Source of the DNA: Alistipes sp.
GTDB taxonomy: Bacteria; Bacteroidota; Bacteroidia; Bacteroidales; Rikenellaceae
Direction of reading: 5' to 3'
Assembly: GCA_017505725.1 (NCBI GenBank)
Contig: JAFVOR010000064.1
Span: 1 to 38,453, forward strand
Length of the DNA stretch: 38,453 nt
Positions 6,859-14,914 of this stretch are shown here, piece after piece (positions within the stretch are counted from its first letter, which is position 1; every line of letters starts with the position of its first letter). The translations under genes were made by a program, and so were the position numbers. The notes beneath the pieces were generated by a model, which was given only the letters and a program-made list of their open reading frames with translations, was not told where the DNA came from and did not search any database.

Positions 6859-8124
6859 CTACTTCTTCGGTTCTTTTATATCAATAATTTCGTAGAGAAG
6901 TCCACCTGGCTTCTTCTTGTCCAACAACGACGGCAGGATTGGCAAATCACCCTCCGACACGTGTGGTAAGGTGCCATAAGGGTCGATGCCCATCAACATA
7001 TAGACCGTACCGATGAGGTCGCAAGGGCGCACCGGACGCTCGGCAACATACTCGCCGGTCTTGTCGCTCTTGCCCACAACCTTGCCACCGTGGAAACCAC
7101 CACCTGCAACAAGGTAGGAGAATACGCGACCAAAGTGGGCACGACCACCATTCCAAGGTGCCTCCCACTCGACCTTCGGTGTACGACCAAACTCGCCACC
7201 GAGCAAGACGATGGTGCTATCGAGCAGGCCTCGGGCATCCAAATCGGCAAGCAGAGCCGAAACAGCCTTATCGAGGTTTGGCAACATCGAGTTCATACGC
7301 TGGAAGTGCTTCTTGTGGGTATCCCAGCCTGTCATACGAACATTCACGAAAGGAACACCCGCCTGGACCAAGCGACGCGCCACAAGACACGACTGGCCCA
7401 AACGATTCTTACCATAACGCTGACGCACCGAGTCGAGCTCATTGCTGAGGTCGAACACATCGCGGCTGTTACCCCACATAAACTGCATATTGACATCGCG
7501 CATCGAGTCGATCTTCTGCTTCTCGAAAGGCATAGTCTCGAACTGCTTGAGCATATTCATACGACGGTCCATTCGCTCCTTGTTGACAAATCGGTTGACT
7601 ACGCCCTCAACCTCGAACTCCTTCTTCTCGGGAGCACCGCCCGTATCGAACGACTTGTAGGCGTTACCGAGGAAACCACCCTCATTGAATCGGCTGTTTG
7701 CCGAGGTCACCGAGATGTAGCAAGGCAAGACTCCCTTGTAACTATCCTTCTTCATATAGGAGATGACCGCACCAAACGATGGATAGACCACCGCGCCACC
7801 CGAGGTATCGCCCGTAATCATTGCGTAGTGGCCTGTCTCGTGGGCATTACTGCCGTGAGTCATTGTACGAATCAGCGAGTACTTGTCGGCCATAGTAGCC
7901 AACAATGGCAACTTCTGACCAATCTCGATACCCTCGACATTTGTCTTGCAGACATCCTTGAGGTTTCCGTAGTAGTTTCGTCCCGCCTCAGGCTTTGGGT
8001 CGAAGGTGTCGGTCTGCGAAGGACCTCCATCCAAATATATCAATATCACCGACTTGGCACTCTGTGCATAGGCTGCAACCGAGAGTGTCAGCAATAGAAC
8101 TATTGTCAAATAAATCTTTCTCAT
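6859..8124 (-). CDS. DUF1501 family protein (alkaline-phosphatase-like fold)
   Basis: A 421-aa exported protein; the ATG at 8124 gives a signal peptide (MRKIYLTIVLLLTLSVAAYAQ). DUF1501 members are related to the sulfatase/alkaline phosphatase superfamily. Hallmarks here are LIYLDGGPSQTDTFDPKP (res ~29-46), RTMTHGSNAHETGHYAMITG (~91-110), VTGWDTH-like VRMTGWDTHKKHF (~270-282), LLGGEFGRTP (~310-320) and the closing HFGRVFSYLVAGGGF (~330-345). His and Asp residues in these blocks may bind metal. It sits between a DUF1549/DUF1553 gene (11 bp upstream) and the PPC gene (1 bp downstream), the usual trio order. The enzymatic substrate is unknown in the family; a sulfatase- or phosphatase-like role is inference. 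Confidence 0.93.
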   Translation of the reverse strand: MRKIYLTIVLLLTLSVAAYAQSAKSVILIYLDGGPSQTDTFDPKPEAGRNYYGNLKDVCKTNVEGIEIGQKLPLLATMADKYSLIRTMTHGSNAHETGHYAMITGDTSGGAVVYPSFGAVISYMKKDSYKGVLPCYISVTSANSRFNEGGFLGNAYKSFDTGGAPEKKEFEVEGVVNRFVNKERMDRRMNMLKQFETMPFEKQKIDSMRDVNMQFMWGNSRDVFDLSNELDSVRQRYGKNRLGQSCLVARRLVQAGVPFVNVRMTGWDTHKKHFQRMNSMLPNLDKAVSALLADLDARGLLDSTIVLLGGEFGRTPKVEWEAPWNGGRAHFGRVFSYLVAGGGFHGGKVVGKSDKTGEYVAERPVRPCDLIGTVYMLMGIDPYGTLPHVSEGDLPILPSLLDKKKPGGLLYEIIDIKEPKK

Positions 8125-8135
8125 AGCCAAAGGTA

Positions 8136-9548
8136 TTAGTGGTTATAAAGGAACTCGTTGCTGTTGAGTTGCATCCACATAATATCGAAGGCGACCTCGA
8201 TAAGTGGCTGCTTGCTCTCCTCCATATGCTTCTTGTAAATCTCAATCTCGGCAGGAGTTGCGTGGCGCGACAACACAAGCAGTGTGATGGCGTCGGCAAC
8301 ATTGGTGACATTGCCACCATCCAGGTAGATCTGCTGCAGGATCGGACTTCGGCGGATGCGACGCTCAAGCACCGACGAGTTCATCAGATAGAGCAACTGA
8401 CGCGCGGTGATGGAGTTGTTGCGCTGACTCTCCAGCGAGACATCGCGCGACACCTTACCAAAGAGCTCCAACTCGCTCGACGATACGGTGGCATCGCCCA
8501 GATGAGTCGAGCGTGTGCGCTGCGGATAGAAGGTGAATGGCTCAGGCACACGACTGCTGTAGGTGCTCCAGATGCCTGTCACCGATGCCAAAGCATCGAC
8601 AATAACCTCGGCAGGGAGTCGCTGTGGCTCATAGAAGCCCTCAGGTGCCGCCTTCGAGTTGAACTGCTCCGAGAGGAGCATCTTCTTCATCAGCTTACGC
8701 ATATCGTAGCCATTGCTGACGAAGTAGTCGGTGTACTCCTTCAACAACGCAGGATTAGACGGAAGGTTGTCGGCACGCCAATCATCCGGCTCGTGAACAA
8801 TACCCTTGCCGAAGAGCCAATACCACATTCTGTTGACCATAACCTCGGCAAAGCGACGATTCTTTGGCGAGGTGAGCCAATTGACATACTCCTTACGCCA
8901 ATCGGTGTTTGGCTTCGGCACAAGGTGTGTGCCATCCTCCAGCTTGATGGTCTGCCAAGGGAGGTTGCGGTGGATGTCGAGATAGATGATCTCCTCCTTC
9001 CACTCCTTGGTCGACTTGAACGACACCTGCGAGAAGCAGAGGTAGCCATTATCCTTGCAGTTGCGGTTGCCCAGGAAGAGAAGGTTTATGTTGGCATAGA
9101 CATTCTCGGGCGAACGCTTCTGGAATCCACGATAGAAGTTCACCGCAGGGGCACGGAAGTTACTACCCTGCGAGATGATCAAGTCGTGCACCATCTTGTT
9201 GTAAGGCACATTGTTGAGCAACTGCTCGTAGACCCATCGGTTGTAGGCCTGCACGCCATTAGGCCACAGGTTGCTCGGGAACTCCGACTTGATACGCAGG
9301 ATGTCGCCCCAGCGCATCTGCATATACTTGAGCGCAAGTTCACTCTCAATAACTTGGTTTACGAGCTTCTCGCGCTTGTTGGCATCCTTGCTGTCGAGGA
9401 ACTTCACCGTCTGCTGCGTGGTTGGCAATGCGCCCGTCACAGTCAGATAGAGTCTCCTCAAAAATACCTCGTCCGAGCATCTGCTCGAAGCTGCTGCCTG
9501 CATAGCCGTAGAGAGCAGACAGAGTGCGATAATCAGAAACTTTTTCAT
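8136..9548 (-). CDS. DUF1549/DUF1553 domain-containing exported protein
   Basis: A 470-aa protein with a signal peptide (MKKFLIIALCLLSTAMQAAAS). The DUF1549-like half covers residues ~22-180, with FLRRLYLTVTGALPTTQQT and RWGDILRIK; it is followed by the DUF1553-like half from ~225 (RFAEVMVNRMWYWLFGKGIV, then LPAEVIVDALASVTG, and a C-terminal WMQLNSNEFLYNH). Planctomycete homologues are usually longer and often carry a cytochrome c (CxxCH) domain, absent here, so this is a compact form. It is encoded 4 bp after the RidA-like gene and 11 bp before DUF1501, in a single transcript. The function is unknown in the family; its constant pairing with DUF1501 suggests the two products work together outside the cytoplasm. 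Confidence 0.92.
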   Translation of the reverse strand: MKKFLIIALCLLSTAMQAAASSRCSDEVFLRRLYLTVTGALPTTQQTVKFLDSKDANKREKLVNQVIESELALKYMQMRWGDILRIKSEFPSNLWPNGVQAYNRWVYEQLLNNVPYNKMVHDLIISQGSNFRAPAVNFYRGFQKRSPENVYANINLLFLGNRNCKDNGYLCFSQVSFKSTKEWKEEIIYLDIHRNLPWQTIKLEDGTHLVPKPNTDWRKEYVNWLTSPKNRRFAEVMVNRMWYWLFGKGIVHEPDDWRADNLPSNPALLKEYTDYFVSNGYDMRKLMKKMLLSEQFNSKAAPEGFYEPQRLPAEVIVDALASVTGIWSTYSSRVPEPFTFYPQRTRSTHLGDATVSSSELELFGKVSRDVSLESQRNNSITARQLLYLMNSSVLERRIRRSPILQQIYLDGGNVTNVADAITLLVLSRHATPAEIEIYKKHMEESKQPLIEVAFDIMWMQLNSNEFLYNH

Positions 9549-9552
9549 TTTA

Positions 9553-10662
9553 TTACGAAATTAATATTCCCTCTATTTCAACTAATAACTCGCTGCGGCA
9601 GACATCCGCCAGAGAGTAGACCACCGCCACCTGCGGATAGTGCTCCTCGACCACCTTACGCACATCGGCGTAATCCTCTTCGTGCTTGATGTAGACCTGA
9701 AGGTAGACGCACTTAAGGTCGTAAGGCTTGCTGCCGAAACGCTCCAAGTTCTCCTTCGACACCAGGTACTCGATATTCTCAATCGTGCGCACAGTCTGCA
9801 TCTTTGCCGACGAGGCGTCGACGCTCTCCTCGCCACGAATGGCCGCTGTGCCCGATACAAAGCAGATGGCACCACGCTCAGTCTCGATGAGCTTCGCGCG
9901 CTCGAACTTCGGTGTGCTCTTCACGGCATCCACCGCATCGTCTATCAGCACCCTCTTCGAGTAGATGTGCGCCGCCACCTGCAGTGGGTTGTCGATTGGG
10001 TAGACACCCACGCCATCAGCCCTCTTGAAGGCTATGCAGCCCACCACGATGCCATCCATCGAGCCGATACCTGTGGCAGCGGGATAGCCCTTGCTCCACG
10101 CACCATTAGCGTAGTAGCGTGAGCGGGCATCGTTGAACTCCTGATAGTTCTGCTTGCCCTCGCGGCACGCCACGATGTTGCCGATGTAGTTCCACTGTCG
10201 CACGATGTCATCAACCCCGTATCCATACTCCGAGAGTATCGAATCGAGCTTGGTGAAAACCTCGTGACTCTGCTCGGCAACCGATACCGCAAAGTCAGAG
10301 GCGGGCACACCCTCGATGAAGAGCATACGCTCCTGCTCCCCTTCGATAACGCCATAGCATACGCCATCGCGCACATCAAAGCGAGCCGATGAAGCTCCAT
10401 CAAGCACATAGATGTCGAGCGAAAGTCCGCCCTGAGGTAAGAGGTATTGTGGGATAAGGGTTATGGGAATCTGTCGCCCCAACGATTCGTGAACTGCATT
10501 CTTGAGGCTATCAAGCAGCGAGTGATACTCCATCTCTTCGCTTGTGCCACAAAAAACAACGCCACAGACTCCGTCAGTCGGAATCTCTTTTAGCCTTGTT
10601 GCAACAGCACTCACGAGCCCGTCGTTAAGGTCAAGGGTCGAAGAATATATCTTTAATCCCAT
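9553..10662 (-). CDS. RidA/chorismatase-like fold protein
   Basis: A 369-aa cytoplasmic protein, first gene of its operon. The start is taken as the ATG at 10662 (MGLKIYSSTLDL); a longer frame would need a TTG that overlaps the promoter's -7 box. The C-terminal ~110 residues resemble RidA/YjgF: YLQVYIKHEEDYADVRKVVE, then AVVYSLADVCRSELLVEIEG, with the conserved Arg and EIEG end. The middle (YPAATGIGSMDGIVVGCIAF, res ~206-225) is like the TGIG block of FkbO/Hyg5/XanB2 chorismatases, which are built on a RidA fold. Those enzymes hydrolyse chorismate to dihydroxy- or hydroxybenzoates. Whether this one does, or is an imine deaminase, cannot be told. Its link to DUF1549/DUF1501 genes is unexpected. 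Confidence 0.7.
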   Translation of the reverse strand: MGLKIYSSTLDLNDGLVSAVATRLKEIPTDGVCGVVFCGTSEEMEYHSLLDSLKNAVHESLGRQIPITLIPQYLLPQGGLSLDIYVLDGASSARFDVRDGVCYGVIEGEQERMLFIEGVPASDFAVSVAEQSHEVFTKLDSILSEYGYGVDDIVRQWNYIGNIVACREGKQNYQEFNDARSRYYANGAWSKGYPAATGIGSMDGIVVGCIAFKRADGVGVYPIDNPLQVAAHIYSKRVLIDDAVDAVKSTPKFERAKLIETERGAICFVSGTAAIRGEESVDASSAKMQTVRTIENIEYLVSKENLERFGSKPYDLKCVYLQVYIKHEEDYADVRKVVEEHYPQVAVVYSLADVCRSELLVEIEGILIS

Positions 10663-10695
10663 ATGTTTCAGGTTGGTTAGTCGTTTATCTAAAGA

Positions 10696-10726
10696 CAAAG
10701 TTAAGAATAAAAAGTTAAATTACAAA
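10696..10726 (-). promoter_or_regulatory. Bacteroidetes-type promoter of the RidA-DUF1549-DUF1501-PPC operon
   Basis: On the minus strand TTTG (10723-10726), a 19-nt spacer and TAACTTTG (10696-10703) match the consensus exactly. The predicted start near 10689 gives a ~27-nt leader before the ATG at 10662. Confidence 0.88.
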
Positions 10727-10864
10727 TTATAAATTTGTTAGTAGATCCGCGTTACACCCAATCTTATTAGATTGAAATCGACAAAAAAGAGGCCGTTTAC
10801 AAATCGCAAAAACGGTAAAGTTGCCATCGAAAAAGAAAAAAATTGCGAAAATTTTGTGGTTTGA

Positions 10865-10895
10865 GTTGTAAATCAAAAAATTATTTATACCTTTG
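10865..10895 (+). promoter_or_regulatory. Promoter of tRNA-Leu
   Basis: GTTG (10865-10868), a 19-nt spacer and TACCTTTG (10888-10895) fit the Bacteroidetes promoter consensus, with one mismatch at -33. The start site would be ~27 nt before the tRNA. It is divergent from the operon promoter 140 bp away. Confidence 0.75.
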
Positions 10896-10928
10896 CACCG
10901 CTGAAACGCTCGAAAGAGCTCGGCAGAA

Positions 10929-11012
10929 GCCCAGATGGCGGAATCGGTAGACGCGCTGGTCTCAAACACCAGTAGGTTCACCCCTGTGCCGGTTCGACCC
11001 CGGCTCTGGGTA
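10929..11012 (+). tRNA. tRNA-Leu (anticodon CAA)
   Basis: An 84-nt class II tRNA with a long variable arm. The acceptor arm is GCCCAGA/TCTGGGT (first pair G-T). The anticodon stem CTGGT/ACCAG encloses the loop CTCAAAC, giving anticodon CAA. The T arm contains GGTTCGACCCC and the discriminator base is A. The CCA end is not encoded. A terminator follows within 5 nt. Confidence 0.95.
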
Positions 11013-11016
11013 CTGA

Positions 11017-11056
11017 AAACCCTCGTAGAACAACTTCTACGGGGGTTTCTTCTTTT
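11017..11056 (+). terminator. Terminator of tRNA-Leu
   Basis: A 14-bp stem (11017-11030 with 11035-11048, one G-T pair) with a 4-nt loop is followed by CTTCTTTT. Confidence 0.9.
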
Positions 11057-11244
11057 CAAAACCTCAAAAATGGTCACTTTTGGTCACCACTTTGAAAAAG
11101 GTGGTCCAAAAAACGCCCCGAAAGCGGTCTAAAAAAAATGTCCAAAATTTCGCTTTTTTAAGAGGAGCAACAAAAAATAAAAATTATATTATAATTTATT
11201 TGCAAATAATAATCCTTCCCCTCCACAAAGGAACAGTTTTAACT

Positions 11245-11272
11245 GGGAGCGATTCTATGTCGCTCCCTTTTC
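11245..11272 (+). terminator. Hairpin with T-run in the tRNA-ATPase gap
   Basis: GGGAGCGA (11245-11252) pairs with TCGCTCCC (11260-11267), followed by TTTTC. No open gene ends just before it. The surrounding AT-rich stretch (11057-11300) has no gene I can support, so this may be a leftover terminator of lost sequence or the end of an unseen small RNA. Confidence 0.55.
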
Positions 11273-11307
11273 ATTTCGACAAAGAATGTGAAATTTCTGG
11301 TGAATTA

Positions 11308-11339
11308 TTTGCTAATTCCGAAAATTACCACTACTTTTG
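11308..11339 (+). promoter_or_regulatory. Promoter of the ATPase gene
   Basis: TTTG (11308-11311), a 20-nt spacer and TACTTTTG (11332-11339) match the Bacteroidetes consensus. The predicted start at ~11346 leaves ~38 nt before the ATG at 11384. This rules out the longer upstream start at 11288. Confidence 0.85.
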
Positions 11340-11383
11340 TTATGGCGGTAAAATTTACGGCTGTAATAAAAGCAAAGAAAAAT

Positions 11384-12709
11384 ATGAAATTCTACAACAG
11401 AGAACACGAGATTGCAAAACTCAAAGAGGTACGAGAGTCGTCATACAATGACCATTCACGATTGACGGTGGTTACAGGTCGTAGGCGTATTGGTAAGACC
11501 TCTCTTATTGGTCGTGCGATGGGCGATGAACCATTTATCTACCTCTTCGTTGGCCGAAAGAATGAGGCATCGCTCTGCGCTGGATATTGCAAGGAGATTG
11601 CTTCGAAGTTGGGCGTATTTGTTCCGCCGATGACATCTTTCCAAGATGTGTTTGTGTTTTTGATGCAACAGGGCGAAACAAAAAAGTTTACCCTTGTGAT
11701 TGACGAATTTCAGGAGTTCTTCAATGTAAATTCGAGCGTATATAGCGACATTCAGAATCATTGGGATCAGTACCGCCTTAAAACGCACATCAATTTCATT
11801 GTTAGCGGTTCAGTCTATTCGTTGATGACCAAGATATTTCAGCACTACCACGAACCTCTGTTTGGTCGTGCCGATGTATTGTTGAAACTCAATCCGTTCT
11901 CTCTTTCTGTGTTGAAGCAGATAATGGCGGACAATAATCCTGAATACACAAACGATGACCTACTGGCACTATACACCGTAACTGGAGGAATTCCAAAGTA
12001 TGTAGAGTTGTTGGTAGATGCCAAAGCGTTGTCGGTAGAGAAGATTATCCACGCAGTATGCGATGCCGACTCTCCATTCAAAGATGAGGGAAAGAACCTC
12101 TTGGTCGATGAGTTCGGCAAGCAGTATGGCACTTACTTCTCAATCTTGGACGCAATATCCAACGGAAGAAACACTCAATCCGAAATCGCCACCTTGCTCG
12201 GAGAGAAGAGTATCGGAGGTCAACTCAAAAAGTTGGAGGAAACCTATGAGGTTATCAAGAAGATGCGTCCAATACTCGCAAAGAAGGGAACACAAACTGT
12301 TAGATATGAAATATCGGATATGTTCTTGCGTTTCTGGTTCCGTTACTTTGAGGGAAATCGCACCCTTGTTGAGATGAATCAATTTGAGGTGGTTGAGAGA
12401 ATTATCTTAGAGGATTATACCACCTACTCAGGCAAAACATTGGAGGAGTATTTCAAACAGCAATTCGTAGAGAGTCATCAATACCGTGACATCGGTTCGT
12501 ATTGGGAGGCAAAGAAGGGTAAAGAACAAAATGATATAGACATTGTCGCTTTGCGTTTAGAGAAAAATCAGGCAGTTGCAGTTGAGGTGAAACGCCAACG
12601 CAAAGAGTTCAAACCCGAACTTCTCTCGGAGAAAGTAGAACACCTTAAAAATAAGATTATGCCAAAGTACAACATTGAGCAGATGTGTTTGACTTTGGAA
12701 GATATGTAA
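11384..12709 (+). CDS. Archaeal-type ATPase with DUF234-like C-terminus
   Basis: A 442-aa P-loop ATPase of the archaeal/Bacteroides 'ATP-binding protein' family. The Walker A motif is at residues ~32-40 (GRRRIGKTS) and Walker B at ~102-109 (FTLVIDEF). FIVSGS resembles sensor 1. A winged-helix-like segment (NGRNTQSEIATLL, ~265-285) follows. The C-terminal domain has the spaced acidic/basic pattern of PD-(D/E)xK-like DUF234 modules (DIDIVALRL then AVAVEVKRQRK, ~390-415). The family is common and its biological role is poorly known. The start at 11384 is fixed by the upstream promoter. The gene is AT-richer than the genes on either side and lies next to a tRNA, which would fit acquisition by transfer. 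It is single, convergent with the EEP gene downstream. Confidence 0.9.
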   Translation: MKFYNREHEIAKLKEVRESSYNDHSRLTVVTGRRRIGKTSLIGRAMGDEPFIYLFVGRKNEASLCAGYCKEIASKLGVFVPPMTSFQDVFVFLMQQGETKKFTLVIDEFQEFFNVNSSVYSDIQNHWDQYRLKTHINFIVSGSVYSLMTKIFQHYHEPLFGRADVLLKLNPFSLSVLKQIMADNNPEYTNDDLLALYTVTGGIPKYVELLVDAKALSVEKIIHAVCDADSPFKDEGKNLLVDEFGKQYGTYFSILDAISNGRNTQSEIATLLGEKSIGGQLKKLEETYEVIKKMRPILAKKGTQTVRYEISDMFLRFWFRYFEGNRTLVEMNQFEVVERIILEDYTTYSGKTLEEYFKQQFVESHQYRDIGSYWEAKKGKEQNDIDIVALRLEKNQAVAVEVKRQRKEFKPELLSEKVEHLKNKIMPKYNIEQMCLTLEDM

Positions 12710-12827
12710 ATCAATCAAACTAATCTTTTAAGTTGAGAGTGGGAGTTTCTGGATCGGGAATAATGTATCTTAACGCCCAAATTTTTGCCAAATCCTCGAG
12801 GAACGGTCTGATTAATCAGGCTCTGGA

Positions 12828-12859
12828 TACAAAAGGAGGAAGATCTTCCTCCTTTTGTA
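12828..12859. terminator. Bidirectional terminator, perfect 32-nt palindrome
   Basis: The left half TACAAAAGGAGGAAGA is exactly complementary to the right half, with the two arms adjacent. It lies between the convergent ATPase gene (+) and the surface-uptake operon (-). The T-rich arm lies downstream in either direction. Confidence 0.85.
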
Positions 12860-12881
12860 GGGCTTTATAACTGTGTACTAG

Positions 12882-13805
12882 TTATCTCTTCGGCGATTTG
12901 AACTCCATAACCAGCGGACAGTGATCCGATGAGGTGCGGACAAAGTCGTCACGAATCGTATAGGCCTTCTTGATGGCCGAATATATCTTCTTCGTGCAGT
13001 AGATATAGTCGATGCGAGCCTTGCCTCGAGTCGAAGATTGGAACTCCGATGGATTCTTGTCGAAGATGGCGTCGTGAGGATAGACCTTGAGCACTGCATT
13101 GTGCACATCGTTGTTGAATGTACGAGGTTTCTTGCGGTGAATCTCGGCATAGAACTCATTATCCTTTGGAGAGCGCGAGTTGAAGTCGCCCGTCATCACC
13201 CAATGCTTCTCGTTGGCATATTCGGGGTTAAGAATGGTCTGATCCATAATGTACTGAATCTCCTCCAGGCGATATCCGTCGCCGCCACTGCCCTTGGTGC
13301 GAGTTTTGTCATCCTTGTGCCAAGCTTGAGGCCAGAGGTGCAGCACCACATAGTTCACACCGAGAATCTTAACGTGCAGAGCTCCGTGCGATATATTCTT
13401 GCCGCCTATAGGGTGGACAAAATCTATTGGATAGCGCGAAGTCACAGCCACTGGATAGTTGTCCTGATAGGCTCCTAATGCCGTATAGCTATGGCCCCAT
13501 CGAGCTGCCAGCTCGTCCCATTTGCCTGGAAGGTAGCGTACCTCATCGTTCTTCGGCACATTCTTCTTGTTCTTATCCCAATGGGTTGCAGCCTCGCACA
13601 CGGCAAAGATATCTATCTTTTGAGCCTGCATCCACTGCACAAAGCGGTCGTAGTTGTTGAACTGATCCCACCACATTCCGTCAGCGATATTGAAGTCCAT
13701 AAAACGGATTGTCGCAGGCTTGGTCTTATCCTTCGGCGCTTTAGCGCAGAGTGGCTGCGAGAGGCAGAGCAGAACCAATGCACACAAGATGCTCTTCAAC
13801 TTCAT
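12882..13805 (-). CDS. Secreted endonuclease/exonuclease/phosphatase (EEP) family enzyme
   Basis: A 307-aa metal-dependent phosphoesterase with a signal peptide (MKLKSILCALVLLCLSQPLCA). EEP motifs appear in order: MDFNIADGMWWDQF (Asn metal ligand, res ~36-49), VCEAATHW (metal Glu, ~68-75), HGALHVKI (~140), VLHLWPQ (~153-159), TGDFNSRSP (catalytic Asp/Asn, ~197-205), RIDYIYC (~265-271) and SSDHCPLVMEF (Asp-His, ~293-303). The superfamily includes nucleases, inositol phosphatases and sphingomyelinases, and this sequence alone does not decide the substrate. It is the last gene of the operon, 26 bp after the MBL-fold gene. It is clearly related to the EEP lipoprotein at 24240-25220 of the same operon, so the two are probably paralogues with different locations. 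Confidence 0.93.
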   Translation of the reverse strand: MKLKSILCALVLLCLSQPLCAKAPKDKTKPATIRFMDFNIADGMWWDQFNNYDRFVQWMQAQKIDIFAVCEAATHWDKNKKNVPKNDEVRYLPGKWDELAARWGHSYTALGAYQDNYPVAVTSRYPIDFVHPIGGKNISHGALHVKILGVNYVVLHLWPQAWHKDDKTRTKGSGGDGYRLEEIQYIMDQTILNPEYANEKHWVMTGDFNSRSPKDNEFYAEIHRKKPRTFNNDVHNAVLKVYPHDAIFDKNPSEFQSSTRGKARIDYIYCTKKIYSAIKKAYTIRDDFVRTSSDHCPLVMEFKSPKR

Positions 13806-13831
13806 ATTTCTAGTTGCTTTTGATTTGTTTA

Positions 13832-14887
13832 TTATTTACCCGAAGCGGTTTGTGTGGCCTTTGTGTAGACAATCTTATCGCCCCAAGTTGGTAGGAGGAT
13901 GCGATTCTTGTCGAAGCCCGTAATCTTACCCGAGATCTTCAACAGATCGTCGATTGTCCAACGCCACTTCACTACGCTGTGACCCAGCTCCCAAGCGTGC
14001 GAGAAGATGGCATACTGAGGGTTAATCTTATCGATTGCATTCTGAATGCGGAGACCCACAGCCGAGTGGAAGATGAAGAGGTCTGGACGCTTCTCCACCT
14101 CGAGCTGCTCGTAATTGTGAGCATCGCCCGTATGGAAAATCACAACATTGCCCGACTCTGCACCGCAGTCGATCTCGTAGGTGGTGACAAACTTCTTGCC
14201 CCACTCGTTCTTGTTGTGGTCTACGCGCTTGCAGTTAATCGAGATGTCGCCAATCTTGATGCGATCGACCTCGTCAACATACTCCCAATCGAGAAGTTTA
14301 CCCTGCCAAACAACAGGCTTGCTCAACTTGAAGCCCGCAATAATCTTCGACTCACCCAAGGCGAGCTGATTTTGAGCGTGCTTATCGCAGTGGTCGCCGT
14401 GCTTATGGGTTACCAACACAAAATCCAACTCTTTGGCAATCTCCTCGATGTGCTTGTGTACGATGTCGATACCGAAGGTCTGCTTCGGGGTCTTTACGAT
14501 GTAGCCCATATTGTAGAGATTCCAAAGGACAACGGTACCTGGCGCAACCTTAGTCTTCTTGATCTCGTTGCGCACCTTGTTGAAGGCTTGGCGATAGAAG
14601 TAGAGGGTACCCTGCAACTCCAAATCATCTACCTTAACCCAATCCCAGCAGTTGTAGAAATTTTTCCAATCCTCGGTGCTGAAATTGTTCATCTCGCGCT
14701 GGATAACGTTCATAGCCTCGAGGCGAGATGTCTGGTCTGCATCGCAGCAAGAGGTACTTTTGAGTACGGTCTTAACTGCCGTCTTCAGTTCCTTGTTCGA
14801 TGGCTTTTCGTAGGAGATGACAGTCTGTGCATCGGTTGCAAGAACAACCGATGCCACAGCTATAACTGATAAAATAAATCTCTTCAT
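13832..14887 (-). CDS. Secreted metallo-beta-lactamase-fold hydrolase (UlaG-like)
   Basis: A 351-aa protein with a signal peptide (MKRFILSVIAVASVVLATDAQ). After an N-terminal helical region (~25-105) comes an MBL-fold domain: VTHKHGDHCDKHA (HxHxDH-type zinc motif with Lys between the first two His; ~158-170), VVIFHTGDAHNYE (metal Asp, ~248-260) and FSHAWELGH (~300-308). The TWGDKIVY end is also conserved-looking. UlaG-like members hydrolyse lactones or phosphodiesters. It lies between the DUF5689 lipoprotein and the second EEP gene, with short gaps (27 and 26 bp). Together with two EEP enzymes it makes three predicted metal hydrolases in an uptake locus. The substrate is unknown; a phosphodiester or cyclic phosphate product is a reasonable guess. 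Confidence 0.88.
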   Translation of the reverse strand: MKRFILSVIAVASVVLATDAQTVISYEKPSNKELKTAVKTVLKSTSCCDADQTSRLEAMNVIQREMNNFSTEDWKNFYNCWDWVKVDDLELQGTLYFYRQAFNKVRNEIKKTKVAPGTVVLWNLYNMGYIVKTPKQTFGIDIVHKHIEEIAKELDFVLVTHKHGDHCDKHAQNQLALGESKIIAGFKLSKPVVWQGKLLDWEYVDEVDRIKIGDISINCKRVDHNKNEWGKKFVTTYEIDCGAESGNVVIFHTGDAHNYEQLEVEKRPDLFIFHSAVGLRIQNAIDKINPQYAIFSHAWELGHSVVKWRWTIDDLLKISGKITGFDKNRILLPTWGDKIVYTKATQTASGK

Positions 14888-14914
14888 ATTAATGCTCTTA
14901 TTATAGTTTACTTG

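Noticed and set aside
8139-9689. A 516-codon open frame on the plus strand
   Set aside because: Antisense to the DUF1549/DUF1553 gene, which has a signal peptide and clear motifs.
10727-11077. 116-codon minus-strand ORF across the tRNA
   Set aside because: It runs antisense through the tRNA-Leu gene and its promoter; the product has no recognisable features.
11060-11160. Possible attachment-site remnant (repeated GGTCAC and an ACCAC/GTGGT hairpin) after the tRNA
   Set aside because: Does not repeat the tRNA 3' end, and there is no integrase nearby; too weak to call.
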